Source: Triticum aestivum (taxonomy: Eukaryota > Streptophyta > Magnoliopsida > Poales > Poaceae). From it: a stretch of DNA of 64,000 nt. The notes under the pieces are model-generated. The model was given only the letters and a program-made list of their open reading frames with translations, searched no databases and was not told the origin of the DNA. The stretch spans positions 163,318,304-163,382,303 of the forward strand of contig NC_057807.1 of NCBI RefSeq assembly GCF_018294505.1, written 5' to 3'. The position numbers and the translations under genes are program-made. How positions within the stretch are numbered: the first letter of the stretch is position 1; each line of letters starts with the position of its first letter. Below, in pieces: positions 21,548 to 33,010 of the stretch.

Positions 21548-22246
21548 CTATGCGACAGAGGGTGGCGCCCCTTGAACAGGCGCGGATCCTGATGCAACGC
21601 CTCCGGAGGTACCTGCCTCATGAGTGTTCGGGCCAGGTGAAGCCTTCTTCTTCTTAGGGACCGCCTTAGGAAGCCTCCCGCTCCTGTGATATGGGTCTTC
21701 GATTGTCGCGGCTTGGAAGGCATGCTCAAGAGAACACACTGCATCCCTTTCCTCACAAGGCACTGTGATGATCCCACCGCTCCCTGGCATCTTGAGGACA
21801 TTGTAGCCATGGTGAGTCACTGCCATGAACTTGGCCAGGGCTGGGTACCCGAGGATGGCATTGTATGGCAGGCGAATGTGGGCGACGTCGAAGTCAATGA
21901 GCTCGGTGCGGTAGTTGTTGCGCTGCCCAAAGGTGACGGGAAGGCGAACTTGCCCTATCGGGACAGTGGAACCATCAGTGACTCCTGAGAAAGGCTTGGT
22001 TGGCAGAAGCTGATCATATGGCACTTGGAGATTGCTGAATGTCTCGACGGACAGGACATTGAGTCCAGCTCCGCCATCGAAGAGGGTTCTGGTGACTTGC
22101 ACATTGCTAATGACTTGGGAGCAAAGCATCGGGAGGACTCCGGCCGTCGCTGCGCACTTGAGCTGATCCGCTGAGCTGAACGTGATAGCGCACACTGACC
22201 ACCTAAGAGGGCGCGTGGCCTCAAGCTTGGGGAGGACTGCATTCAC
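21548..22246 (-). pseudogene. Aspartic protease region of element A
   Basis: Open for 232 codons. ITFSSADQLKC is followed by LFDGGAGLNVLS (active-site region, Gly-Ala where the relative has Gly-Ser), then FDVAHIRLPYNAILGYPALAKF, which parallels FDIVPFRSGYHALLGRTAF of the Fatima-like element, and VLKMPGSGGIITV. It ends in a lysine-rich tail (PKKKKASPG). It follows gag in the same strand and precedes the RT remnant, the expected order. Confidence 0.76.
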
Positions 22247-22281
22247 CTCGCGAGCAAACTGCTTGAAGATGCGCTGAGAGG

Positions 22282-24052
22282 CTAGGGCCTGAGCACCGCC
22301 CAGGATGCAAGCGATTGCACGCGGCTCCTAGAAGCCCCAGCCCCCTCGTCCTGATAATGGTCTTCATTCCTCCTTGGCGGTGGTGGCAGAGGAGGGAGGC
22401 CTGCATTTCCCTGAGGGCGATCCTCATGAGGCTGATCCCTCCAACCTCCCTCGCGAGGTTGGTCCTGCCAGCGGTCCTCGCGAGGTCGGTCATGCCACCC
22501 TTGGCGAGGGCCACGATCTTCCCATCGTCCTCCGCCTCTTCCTCCTCCTCGGCCATAGCCCCGGTCGTTGCGGTCGGGGCGTTGGCCGATATGCCCATCT
22601 CGCACAGCCCTGAGCTCTTGGCATTCCTTGGTGTTGTGGGTGTGGAGGTCATGGTACACGCAGTACCGGCTGCCCTTGGATGACTCAGGCTGATCCCTAC
22701 CTCGCTTGGTGTCTGGCTCTGTCGCAAGCACGGCAGCCCCCTTGCGCTTCACGTCCTTGACCTTGGGCTTCTTCTCTTCTGGGTCGGCAGCCGAAAGCTC
22801 AAGGAGGGAGAGGCGCCCTTCCTCAGCCCTGCGCACTTGGTCGCCAAGTTGAACAGCTCCAGTGATGTGCACAAGTCTTCATGGATTGCTAGCTCCTCTT
22901 TCATCTTGATATCACGCACATCGTCAGAGAAGGCTGAGATGATGGCCTCCTCAGTCACCCTGGGGATCTTGAGGCGGGCGTTGTTGAAGCGTTGGATGTA
23001 CTTCTACAGGGTCTCTCCTGGTTGTTGCTTGATGCGGCGCAGGTCACTCATGGCCGGGGGCCGGTCGCGAGTACCTTGGAAGTTGGCGATGAAGCGGGTG
23101 CGCATCTCGTCCCAGGAAGAGATCATGCCGGGAGCCAGGTTCAGGAGCCAGGTGCGGGCATCGTCCTTGAGCGCCATGGGAAACCAATTCGCCATGACCT
23201 TTTCATCCCCATTGGGGGCTTCGATGCCCAGCTCGTAGAGCTGAAGGAACTCCGCAGGGTCGGCAGTACCGTCGTAGCGAGGAGGTAGGTCCGGCTTGAA
23301 CTTGTCGGGCCATGTGATGCTATGCAGCTCGGTGGTGAAGGCGCGGCAGCCTGCTGTGGCCACTGGAGCTCTCTGCTGATGCGGGGCTTGCCCGTGGAGA
23401 TTCCCGCGCACCGCTGCCTGGAGCAGCGCGGGGTCTTGACGTGGCGGTGCAGGGATGCGGTCACGGCGCTCCGGTGCTGGGAGCATGCGAGCACCTTCTT
23501 GGGGACAAGGGATCTCTTGGCAGCTCCTTTCTTGTCGCGCAGGCGCCGGACGCGGAGGGTCTCGTCCTGGGGCCGCGCGCCTTGGGGCCAGGGCGCCTTC
23601 TTGGGGAGGAGGCGGCGGAGGCACCTCCTGATTCTCGCCTCCTGTGCAGGATGGAGGACGAGGCAGCAAGAGGGACGGCACAGGGGAGCCCCCTGCGGCG
23701 CTGATGAGCTTGGTGATACGGGCAAGCCAGTCCTCGTAGAGGTCGTCGACGGGACGGTAGTGCAGGAGCTCACGCGCCAGGAGCAGCGCAGCATGCACGT
23801 CCATGGGGCGCGACGGGCGTGGGACGACGAATCGGCTGGGGTCAGCGACGGGTCGGCGGTGCGGCCTTCCCGCCGCACCGAAGGATGCAGGGACGAGGCC
23901 TGCTGCTCATTCCCCGCCGGGCCGGTGGCAGCGTTGGCGGCAGGCGACGGGGAACGACGAGGGCGTCCGCCGATGGGCGCCGTTTGGGCGACGCGGGTGG
24001 CGAGAGCAGCCCGACGATCGGCGCGGGCTCGACGAGCATCAGCCATGGACAC
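22282..24052 (-). pseudogene. gag of element A, broken by stops and frameshifts
   Basis: The first ATG on the minus strand after the primer-binding site is at 24052 (MSMADARRARADRRAALATR). The protein switches frame near 23.8 kb (MDVHAALLLARELLHYRPVD) and stays open through the gag core: PDKFKPDLPPRYDGTADPAE, VMANWFPMALKDDARTWLLN, MRTRFIANFQGTRDRPP, IKQQPGETL. A stop near 23004 separates the C-terminal part (EEAIISAFSDDVRDIKMKEE; then the degenerate zinc-knuckle-like YCVYHDLHTHNTKEC and RG-rich repeats). Gag packages the RNA in the virus-like particle. Order and orientation agree with the LTRs. Confidence 0.78.
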
Positions 24053-24096
24053 GACGGAAGATCACACGCGACCAGCGGAAGAAAGATTCCGGCGCA

Positions 24097-24114
24097 CCCC
24101 TACCTGGCGCGCCA
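24097..24114 (-). promoter_or_regulatory. Primer-binding site of element A
   Basis: CCCCTACCTGGCGCGCCA on the + strand, 2 bp from the LTR at 24117, identical to that of element D. tRNA not assigned. Confidence 0.72.
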
Positions 24115-24116
24115 AA

Positions 24117-25029
24117 TGGCGGATTTCGGGCTCCGGCAGACCCTTGAGGTTCGAACACTAGGGTGCGCATGAAGATCTTTCCCCTACTAGCTCATGTCGC
24201 GAAGTCTCACAAGGATCTAAGCCAGAAAGATGGACACACAAGGGACACGAGATTTATACTGGTTCAGGCCACCATTGTGGTGTAATACCCTACTCCAGTG
24301 TGTGGTGTGGTGGATTGCCTCAGGGGCTAATGATGAACAATACAAAGGGAGAACAGCCTCACGAGGGGCTGTTCTTGAGCTGGTGCGATGAACTGCTTGG
24401 GTGAGTTCAGTCGCCTCTCTCTAGTCTATGCATCTTTTCGAGATGGATGCTCGATGCCTCTACTCTGTGGTGGCTAGTCCTATTCATAGAGCGAGGCCCT
24501 GGGCCTCTCCCCAAATAATGAGCGGGAAGGGCGCCAACAATTGGCCGTTTTGAAGGGGAACATCTAGTACACTTATCCTGACTAAAGTTTGTCTTCGGCT
24601 GCCAAAGGCTCTTACGATGACGCCGTCCTGGGCTCCACGATGACCTCCATCCTGCCGTTCGGCTTGTCTTGGTCTTGTTGCACCGAAACGGTAACCTTTG
24701 CCTGATGCCTTGGCCTGTGCTTGCCCCCCTTGTACCGAAGGGGAAACAAGGACACTGCGCAGGCCAGCGCCTGCCTGGTCTCGATCGTCATGGCTTGTGT
24801 CACGGGCTCCTCGGGAGGTACCCTGCCTTGATCTCTCCACCTCCTCGCGAGCCTGCCTGATGATGCTATTCCTGAGGAAGCTTCCTGTTGTCCGCCCTGT
24901 GAGGCTTGGCCCCTCGCGATGGTCTTGAGCTTGAGCTGATCAAGCTGGGCTGCACTGGGCCCCCACTTGAGCCACGCTGCAGGCCGCAGGCAGGCAAGTC
25001 TGGGGATCCCCGTTCTCGGAACACCGACA
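24117..25029 (-). mobile_element. 5' LTR of element A
   Basis: 913 bp. Its first bases are TGGCGG instead of TGTCGG, a mutated terminus. The TATA box is TATGAATA (minus, 24481-24488) where the 3' LTR has TATAAATA, so the promoter of this copy is probably weakened. Confidence 0.87.
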
Positions 25030-26279
25030 TATATGATGGAAAATAGACCCGGGGGCCATAGGTTTAACTAGTGACTTCTCTCAAGATAGCATAAGTATTA
25101 CGATGGGTGAACAAATTATTGTCGAGCAATTGATAGAAAAGTGCATAGTTATGAGATTATCTAGGCATGATCATGTATATAGGCATCATGTCTGCGACAA
25201 GTAGACCGACTCCTGCCTGCATCTACTACTATTACTCCACACATAGACCGCTATCTAGCATGCATCTAGAGTATTAAGTTCATAAGAACAGAGTAACGCA
25301 TTAAGCAAGATGACTTGATGTAGACGGATAAACTCAAGCAATATGATATAAACCCCATCTTTTTATCCTTGATGGCAACAATACAATACGTGCCTTGCTG
25401 CCCCTGCTATCACTGGGAAAGGACACGGCAAGATTGAACCCAAAGCTAAGCACTTCTCCCATTGCAAGAAAGATCAATCTAGTAGGCCAAACCAAAATTA
25501 TAATTCGAAGAGACTTGCAAAGATAACCAATCACACATAAAAGAATTTAGAGGAGATTCAAATATTTCTCATAGATAAACTTGATCATAAACCCACAATA
25601 CATCGGATCTCGACAAACACACCCTAAAAAGAGTTACATTGAATAGATCTCCAAGAAGATTGAGGAGAACTTTGTATTGAGATTCAAAGGGAGAGAAGAA
25701 GCCATCTAGCTAAAAACTATGGACCCGAAGGTCTGTGGTAAACTACTCACAACTCATCGGAGAGGCCTTGGTGATGATGTAGAAGCCCCTCTGGCGGAGC
25801 GCCGAAAAAGGCCCCAAGATGGGATCTCACGGGTACAGAAGGTTGCGGCGGTGGAAATAGGGTTTCGTGGTGCTCCTGGATGTTTTCAGGGTATGGAGGT
25901 ATATATAGGCGAAGGAGGTCGGTCTGGGGAGCCACGAGGGGCCCACAAGGGTGGGGGGCGTGCCCACCCCCCTAGGGCATGCTCTCCTGCCTCGTGGCCG
26001 CCTCAGCTGCTTCTTGACGTCCACTCCGAGTCTCCTGGATTGTGTTTGTTCCAAAAAGATCGCTCCCGAAGGTTTCATTCCGTTTGGACTCCGTTTAATA
26101 TTCCTTTTCTTCGAAACACTAAAATAGGCGAAAAAAACAACAATTTGGGCTGGGCCTCCGGTTAGTAGGTTAGTCCCAAAAATGATATAAAAGTGTAGAG
26201 TAAAGCCCATAAACATCCAAAATGGGTAATGTAAAAACATGGAACAATCAAAAATTATAGATACGTTGGAGACGTATCA
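25030..26279 (-). mobile_element. 3' LTR of element B, part 2
   Basis: Resumes after element A with the second TATAT and ends GACGTATCA at 26279 (minus-strand sense start TGATACGTCTCC). Minus-strand TATATATA at 25900-25907. It aligns with 44595-45815. Confidence 0.87.
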
Positions 26280-27692
26280 AGCATCCCCAAGCTTAATTCC
26301 TGCTCGTCCTCGAGTAGGTAAATGATAAAAAAAAACAGAATTTTTGATGTGGAATGCTACCTAGCATATTTCTCTATTTTATTTTCTTTATTGTGGCATG
26401 AATGTTTAGATCCAAATGATTCAAGATAAAAGTTCATATTGACATAAAAATATTAATACTTCAAGCATACTAACAAGTAATCATGTCTTCTCAAAATAAC
26501 ATGGCCAAAGAAAGCTTATCCCTACAAAATCATATAGTTAGGCTATGTTTCATTTTTGTCACAAAAAATACTCCTATCATTCACAACCCCGGTTTCAGCC
26601 AACCAATTGGTTCATACTTTTTGACGTGCTTCAGCTTTGTGAACTCTCACGCAATACATGAGCGCAAGCCATGGATATAGCACTATGGGTGGAATAGAAT
26701 ATGATGATGGAGGTTGTGTGGAGAAGACAAAAAAGGAGGAAGTCTTACGTTGACGAGGCTAATCAACGGGCTATGGAGATTCCCATCAATTGATGTCAAC
26801 ATGAGGAGTAGGGATTGCCATGCAACCGATGCACTAAAGCTATAAATGTATGAAAGCTCAACAAAAGAAACTAAGTGGGTGTGCATCCAACTTGCTTGCT
26901 CACGAAGACCTAGGGCATTTTGAGGAAGCCCATCATTGGAATATACAAGCCAAGTTCTATAATGAAAAATTCCCACTATTATATGAAAGTGACAACATAG
27001 GAGACTCTCTATCATGAAGATCATGGTGCTACTTTGAAGCACAAGTGTGGAAAAAGATAGTAACATTGTCCCCCTTTTTTTATTTTCTTTTTTTGGCCTT
27101 TTTTTATTTGGCCTTTCTTTTTTTGTCCTTTCTCTTTCAAGGGACAATGCTCTAATAATGATGATCATCACACTTCTATTTACTTACAACTCATGCATTA
27201 CAACTCGATACTAGAACAAAATATGACTCTATATGAATGCCTCCGGCGGTGTACTGGGATATGCAATGAATCAAGAGCGACATGTATGAAAAATTATGCA
27301 TGGTGGCTTTGCCACAAATACGATGTCAACTACATGATCATGCAAAAGCAATATGACAATGATGAAATGTGTCATGAAAAATGGAACGATGGAAAGTTGG
27401 ATGGCAATATATCTCGGAATGTCTATAGAAATGCCATAATAGGTAGGTATGGTGTCTCTCTTGAGGAAGATATAAGGAGGTTTAAGTGTGACAGAGCATA
27501 TCGTATCACGGGGTTTGGATGCACCGGCGAAGTTTGCACTAACTCTCAAGGTGAGAAAGGGCAATGCACGGTACCGTAGAGGCTAGCAATGATGGAAGGG
27601 TAAGAGTGCGTATAATCCATGGACTCACATTAGTCATAAAGAACTCATATACTTATTGCAAAAGTTTATTAGCCCTCGAAGCAAAGTACTAC
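26280..27692 (-). mobile_element. Interior of element B, 3' part (non-coding)
   Basis: Next to the LTR the + strand reads AGCATCCCCAAGCTTAATT, giving the polypurine tract AAGCTTGGGGATGCT on the minus strand. The rest is AT-rich, with a T-rich pyrimidine run at 27066-27140. A + strand frame of 128 codons (27193-27579) with many Cys and Met is not supported as a gene. Confidence 0.75.
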
Positions 27693-30200
27693 TGTCAGGA
27701 CCCCGACTCGATGACACATCGATCTAGCCCGTAACACCTCATATCACTTTGCGGCCTCACGCACGGTATCCCCACGGGTGTCGCCTTACCTTTGCCCGGG
27801 ACCGTTTGCGCCTTTTGGCTCACGTATATGATAGTGTCGCTAGCATCCATATGATAAGGAGCCCGGGCTGACATGACTAGTCGTAAACCCAAAGTGGCAC
27901 AGACTTACAGGGACAGGCATCCATGACCCAGCTTCGAACGTGTCGGTCATCAGCAAGTGGGTCCGGGCTGTAGCACTGGGCTAGCAGGACTCCGGTAAAC
28001 CGGGCTGTAGCGGGCTAACAGGACTCCGGTACTCAATGCGTGACATTTCCCCGAAGGGACAGACACCGGAACGAAGAAGGACACATGCCGGCCAGCCTAA
28101 GTGTTCCAGAGCAGTAGCAAGCTACCATGGCTCAGCGGTAACACTAGGAGACATTTCCCGGTAAGAGAGGCTACTAAGATAAACAACTAGATAGTCAGAT
28201 CCCACACATACCAAGCATTTCAATCATACACACAATATGCTCGATATGTGCAAATACAACAAGGCATCACAACATGACTCTATGACACAAGTACTTTATT
28301 TAAGGCTCAGAGAGCCATACATAACATACACAAAGGTACGGGTCACACGACCCAGCATTCAAGTCATACAGTCATACAAACCAGCAGCGGAAGTAACTTG
28401 TCTGAGTACAGACAACTAGTAAAATAAAAGAGGCTTGGAAAGCCTAGCTATACTACGTGGTCCTTCACAAGCTCAGGATCACCACCTGGGCCTTAGCCTA
28501 CTCATTGATGTCAACGTCTACGTAGAACCCATCAGAAGGGGTTGCAGCGTCTTCTGTAAAAATGTAAATTATAGCAACATGAGTACAAAGGTACTCAGCA
28601 AGACTTACATCAGATCCTACATACATGCATATTATCAAGAAGGGTTGGTGGAGTTATTGCAGCAAGCCAGCTTTGACTCTTGGCTAGGCTAACCTACGAG
28701 ACTCCAACTTGAAATGGTTTTGCGCACACGAGTCCACTACTCACCACTTCAATACACTACCGAGGATCCACCTCCGTCTTCCTACGGAAGAGCCATCCTC
28801 GGCACTCACACTTATCTTGAGGCTTTTAGTAGTTTCCATTTACTTGTCTATGAACTGTATAGGCAACCAAGTAGTCCTTTACCGCGGACGCGGCTATTCG
28901 AATAGATCATGATAACCCTGCAGGGGTGTACTTCTTCATACATGTTTCCACCACTTAGCGTCTGCACACGACATGTGCTCGGCAGACTTCAAGCGAAAGC
29001 CGACGTGGGTGTAGACCACGACCTACCTAAACACTTAAGCCTCTAGTCCAGGTTTATCGCCTATCCAGGTTCCATCCGCAGGGAGTCCGGCCGAGGTTTC
29101 CCATACGGCCCCGAACGATGTGAACAGGGTTCCCGAGATACCTAACGGGTATTCGGTACACCCGGCCACGTACCTACCGCATCACAGCCCACCCCTACGG
29201 TCAGCGCTGTCCACGGCCTCCAGTAGGCTACAAACACCAGAAACTACTTGCAACTCCTGGACAGAGAGCTAGGGTGAATAAGAAGTCGAGCGGGGTCATA
29301 TTTCAGGGCCCAATGCATGGTAGTAGCTGTATCTTAAATCACACATACAGATCTCAGTGCTTAAGGTCGGCTTCAATGAAACAACCCACCATGTACTCCT
29401 ACATGGCCTCTCATCGATACCTTTACCAAATCGTGTTCACCACACCACTCTCATTACCGACATAATCATTTCACTCTAGCCATCACCCAGATGAACCAGA
29501 CCTGACACGACTCTAAGCATAGCAGGCATAGCAAGGTAGGAACAACACATACATATGGCTCAATCAACTCCTACACATGCTAGTGGGTTTCATCTAGTTA
29601 CTGTGGCAATGACAGGTCATGCAGAGGAAATGGGTTCAACTACCGTAGCACACAGCAGTTTGAAACGCGTTGTCTTAATGCAGTAAAAGAGAGCAGGAGC
29701 GAGAACATGGGATTGTATCGATATGATCAAATGGTTGGTTGCTTGCCTGATGGTTCGATGCACTGATACGGTTCTTCGTTAGGGTAATCACGGTACTCCT
29801 CGGGGGCAGAACCTGCCGCAAAGAACACCGATACACAACCATCACCAAACAATGTGCAACAATATGATGCATGCATGAAACATAGCAATATGAGTGTGTT
29901 GGGCTAATGCAACTAAGACCAGAAGGGTTTGAACCAATTTGAATCAAAGATTCAAATTTCAAACTCAAACATGGCCTTTTAAAGTGCTTTTCCTTGTTCT
30001 GCATTAAACATCAGGTTAACTTGTTTAATCATGCATGAAAATAGTACAGATGGATAGATTGGATTTTTCTGATCATTTTTCATATATAATTTGTCTGATT
30101 TGGAGTTACAGAATAAAAGTTATGAATTTTTGAAGTTTAAACTATATTCTGGAATTTCCTATATTAGATTAATTCCAGAAAATCAATTATTGCGTCAGCC

Positions 30201-30383
30201 TGACGTCAGTGTGACGTCAGCAGGTCAACGGAACACGTCCGGGTCAAACCTGACAGTGGGTCCCGCGTGTCAGTGTGATTAGATTAATTAAAGTTTAATT
30301 AAAACTAAACCTGTTTAATTAACAGGGCTGGGCCCCACCTGTCATTGACTCAGGGGAGTCAACCAGGGCCCACCCGTGGTCAA
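30201..30383. promoter_or_regulatory. bZIP/WRKY motif cluster in the C LTR
   Basis: Two perfect TGACGTCA palindromes (30201-30208, 30212-30219) and five W-box cores TTGAC(C/T) on either strand (30223, 30242, 30345, 30357, 30378) within 183 bp, upstream of a TATA-like box in the element's sense. The other LTR has the same at 40268-40450 with four W-boxes. TGACG pairs bind TGA bZIP factors and W-boxes bind WRKY factors in plants; function here is inferred. Confidence 0.6.
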
Positions 30384-31290
30384 ACCCGGGTCGGCTGCAC
30401 CGGCGTTTAGCCGCCAGCGAGCCCGACGCGGCGGCGGAAGTGGTTTTGGCCGTTTCGGCCACCAAATGGGTCGCGGAGACCACCGGAGTGGAGCTGAGGA
30501 CGAGCCGCAGCTCTTGGTGGAGTCCGTTGGGGTCAGGGTGGCCGGAGTTGGCGCCGGCGACGACTTTGGTGGCCACCGGGGTTCGGCCGAAGACGAACTT
30601 GACGCTAGAGGGGTCGGTGAGGCTCGGGGAGTGGCTAGCTAGGTGCTAAGTGACACGGGGAGCATGATGGACACCGTGGAGTGGCCGGAGGATGACCGGG
30701 AGCACGTCGGCGACGAGCTCCACGGCGGTGGGTGCGGTTGAGCTCCGGGAGGTCGCTACACGGCTCATGAGCAAGAACGGAAGGGAGGGGAAGATGGCTA
30801 AGCTCACAGTGAGTGCGACGAAGCCCTTGGTGTGGTCGGAGATGGACCGGAGCGACGACGGCGTTGAAGGGGATCTCCGGCGACGGCGGTTCGGGCGAGG
30901 TCGTTGCGGTGGACTCGGGCGTTGCGAGCGCTCGGGGCTCGGCTTGCTCGATGAAGTGGACAGCGGCGGAGCTCCTGGACACGATGAGAGGACGCACGGA
31001 GCGGCGGGGAGCACGGCTACGACGAAGGCACGGCGATGGTGGCGTCGGCCATGGCGGGGGAGCGCGAGGGGGAGGAGCTGGAGAGGAGAGGGGGTGTCTG
31101 GGGGGTTCGGGGGAGCGAGAGAGGCTGATCCACGACGTCACCGGGCGAGGGGAGCGGCGAGGCGGCGAGCAGGTGCGTGGCGCGCGCTGCGGTCGCCGTC
31201 GGGCACCTGCCTGCCTGCCTGGCCGGCAAGCAGCTCGCTGGAGCGGCGCTGGGCTGGGCCGGCAGGTGGGCCGGGAGCAGGCGCCAAGTA
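30370..31290. other. GC-rich island within the C LTR
   Basis: About 0.9 kb of GC-rich sequence with open frames on both strands (Ala/Arg/Pro/Gly-rich). It is bounded by AT-rich LTR sequence. The frames differ between the two LTR copies, so I read it as non-coding, probably U3 sequence. Confidence 0.5.
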
Positions 31291-31721
31291 AGTTTTTTCC
31301 ATTTCTTTCTGTTTTCTGTTTTTTTAATACTTCTGCAACTTTGTTGAATTAAATAAAATACTTAGGCTACTCCTAAAATCACCAAACTACTCCTGGTCCA
31401 TAGTTGGATTATTTCCAACATGAAACATTTTAGTTTGGAGATATTTGAGCATTTAAATATTTTATATAATTTTAAATGCCCAAATTCAAATATTTATGAT
31501 TTAATTCAAAAACCCTAAGATGGCCTAGGAAAATGTGCACCACTTTTGGCAGAGGTTCTGAACCAAGACAAAAATGATGGGCATTTTAGAAGGGCATTTC
31601 AGGTTCATTGAAAAAGTTTTTAGTAAACCCTAGTTGGTTTCAGAGGGGACTGGGGGTTCTGTCATCCCCATTTCAGGTTTCTGATGAAAGAATAAACATG
31701 ATGCAACACTCTAATGCATGA

Positions 31722-32447
31722 CTAGCTAGGGTGTGACAACTCACCCCCACTCAAAAGAATCTCATCCCGAGATTTAGGTTCCTCCGGAAAGAAGGCGGGA
31801 TACTCAAGTCGAAGACGATCCTCCCTTTCCCAAGTTGCTTCATCCTCAGAATGGTGCGACCATTGAACTTTGAGAAACTTGATATTATGACGTCGAGTGG
31901 TACGCTCGGCCTGATCGAGGATACGAATGGGGTACTCTCGATATGTAAGATTATCTTGGAGATCAAGCGTTTCGTGGTCCACTCCACGGATAGGATCCGA
32001 GAAGCAACGCCTGAGTTGAGAAACGTGGAAGACATCGTGGACTCTGGAGAGGTGCGGAGGTAGTTCCAACTGGTAGGCAACTTCTCCTCGTTTGGCGAGA
32101 ATGCGAAAAGGTCCAATGTAACGAGGAGCCAATTTGCCTTTGATACCGAAACGATGGGTTCCCTTCAGAGGGGTAACCCGAAGGTAAGCCTTCTCGTCAA
32201 TCTCGAAAGTCATAGCCTTATGTTTTCGGTCATATTGACTCTTTTGACGAGATTGGGCTGTTTTCAACTTTTCACGAACGATGCGAACTTGCTCTTCTGC
32301 TTCCTGAATCATATCCGGGCCAAAGAATTGTCTTTCCCCGGTCTCTGACCAGTTAAGGGGTGTTCGACACCGTCGTCCATAGAGAACTTCAAAAGGGGCT
32401 TTACCCAAGCTAGATTGATAGCTGTTGTTGTAAGCGAAATTCGGCAA
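31722..32447 (-). pseudogene. Integrase C-terminus with chromodomain, element C
   Basis: Starts inside the integrase (FAYNNSYQSSLGKAPFEVLY, the end of the catalytic core) and runs through the GPY/F-type domain (KLAPRYIGPFRILAKRGEVA ... HDVFHVSQLRRC). It finishes with a chromodomain-like tail (YPIRILDQAERTTRRHNIKF, VQWSHHSEDEATWERED). The chromodomain directs insertion into heterochromatin in this clade. The stop at 31722-31724 lies 15 bp inside the 3' LTR, so the frame runs through the polypurine tract. It is out of frame with the catalytic core upstream (32410-32823). Confidence 0.82.
31739..31752 (-). promoter_or_regulatory. Polypurine tract of element C
   Basis: The + strand ACTCACCCCCACTC gives GAGTGGGGGTGAGT on the minus strand, directly beside the 3' LTR; it primes plus-strand DNA synthesis. 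Confidence 0.75.
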
Positions 32448-33010
32448 ATGGAAGGCACTTCTCCCAATCCATTCCGAATGAGATAACAGAGGCTCGAAGC
32501 ATGTCTTCTAGAATCTGGTTGACGCGTTCCACTTGACCACTCGATTGAGGGTGAAAAGCGGTGCTAAAGGAAAGGCGGGTTCCCATAGCGTTTTGGAAAC
32601 TTTCCCAAAATCGAGAGGTGAAAAGACTTCCTCGATCCGAGTTAATTTCCAAAGGAACACCATGGAGAGACACTATTCGGGAGATGTATAAGTCTGCCAG
32701 CTGACTAGCGGTTATACTCTCACGAACAGGTAAGAAATGGGCCACTTTGGAAAGACGATCGACAACGACGAAGATAGCATTATTCCCTCTCTTGGTCCTG
32801 GGAAAACCGGTAATGAAATCCATACCAATTTTATCCCATTTCCATTCAGGAATAGCTAAGGGGCTGAAGGGTGCCAGCAGGCCGTTGATGCTCTGCTTTT
32901 ACACGACGACAGACGTCGCAATTAGCAATATACTGAGCAATTTCTCTCTTCATCCTAGTCCACCAGAACCTCTGGCGTAGGTCCTGATACATCTTGGTAC
33001 TACCGGATGA
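32410..33010 (-). pseudogene. Integrase N-terminus and catalytic core, element C
   Basis: From about 33010 the minus strand reads the zinc-binding end ([14 protein letters not shown] ... NCDVC) and then GMDFITGFPRTKRGNNAIFV, INSDRGSLFTSRFWESF and SSGQVERVNQILEDML, the D-D-E catalytic blocks. The second Asp is in SDRG and the Glu in QVERVN. Frameshifts near 33.0 kb and 32.43 kb separate it from RNase H and from the C-terminus. Confidence 0.8.

Larger units (their letters stand above)
6482..25029 (-). mobile_element. Element A: Tat-lineage Gypsy retrotransposon with antisense gene
   Basis: Bounded by LTRs 6482-7388 (3') and 24117-25029 (5') and by a perfect 5-bp duplication TATAT (6477-6481 and 25030-25034). 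From 5' on the minus strand: PBS, gag (24052-22282), protease-like region (22246-21548), a short eroded RT remnant (about 21340-21070), a repeat-bearing spacer, then an antisense gene (+ strand, 7690-9379 and 18534-19488). RNase H and integrase are missing, so this copy cannot move by itself. A Fatima-like element interrupts the antisense gene. Confidence 0.87.
27693..31738 (-). mobile_element. 3' LTR of element C
   Basis: Begins TGTCAGGACCCCGACTCG and ends CTAGGGTGTGACA. It contains a GC-rich island (about 30370-31290), a motif cluster at 30201-30383 and a TATA-like TTATATATG (minus) near 30081-30090. Confidence 0.9.

Noticed and set aside
22315..22683. Plus-strand frames opposite gag of element A
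   Set aside because: They are complements of the RG-rich gag tail and lack any conserved pattern.
27193..27579. A 128-codon Cys/Met-rich + strand frame that might be a small secreted peptide
   Set aside because: It is within the non-coding 3' interior of the Sabrina-like element, has no signal peptide, and the pattern comes from AT-rich repeats typical of this region.
30635..31141. A 168-codon minus-strand Pro/Ser/Arg-rich frame in the C LTR
   Set aside because: The matching frame in the other LTR is only 120 codons and is broken differently, so it is not conserved; composition alone explains it.
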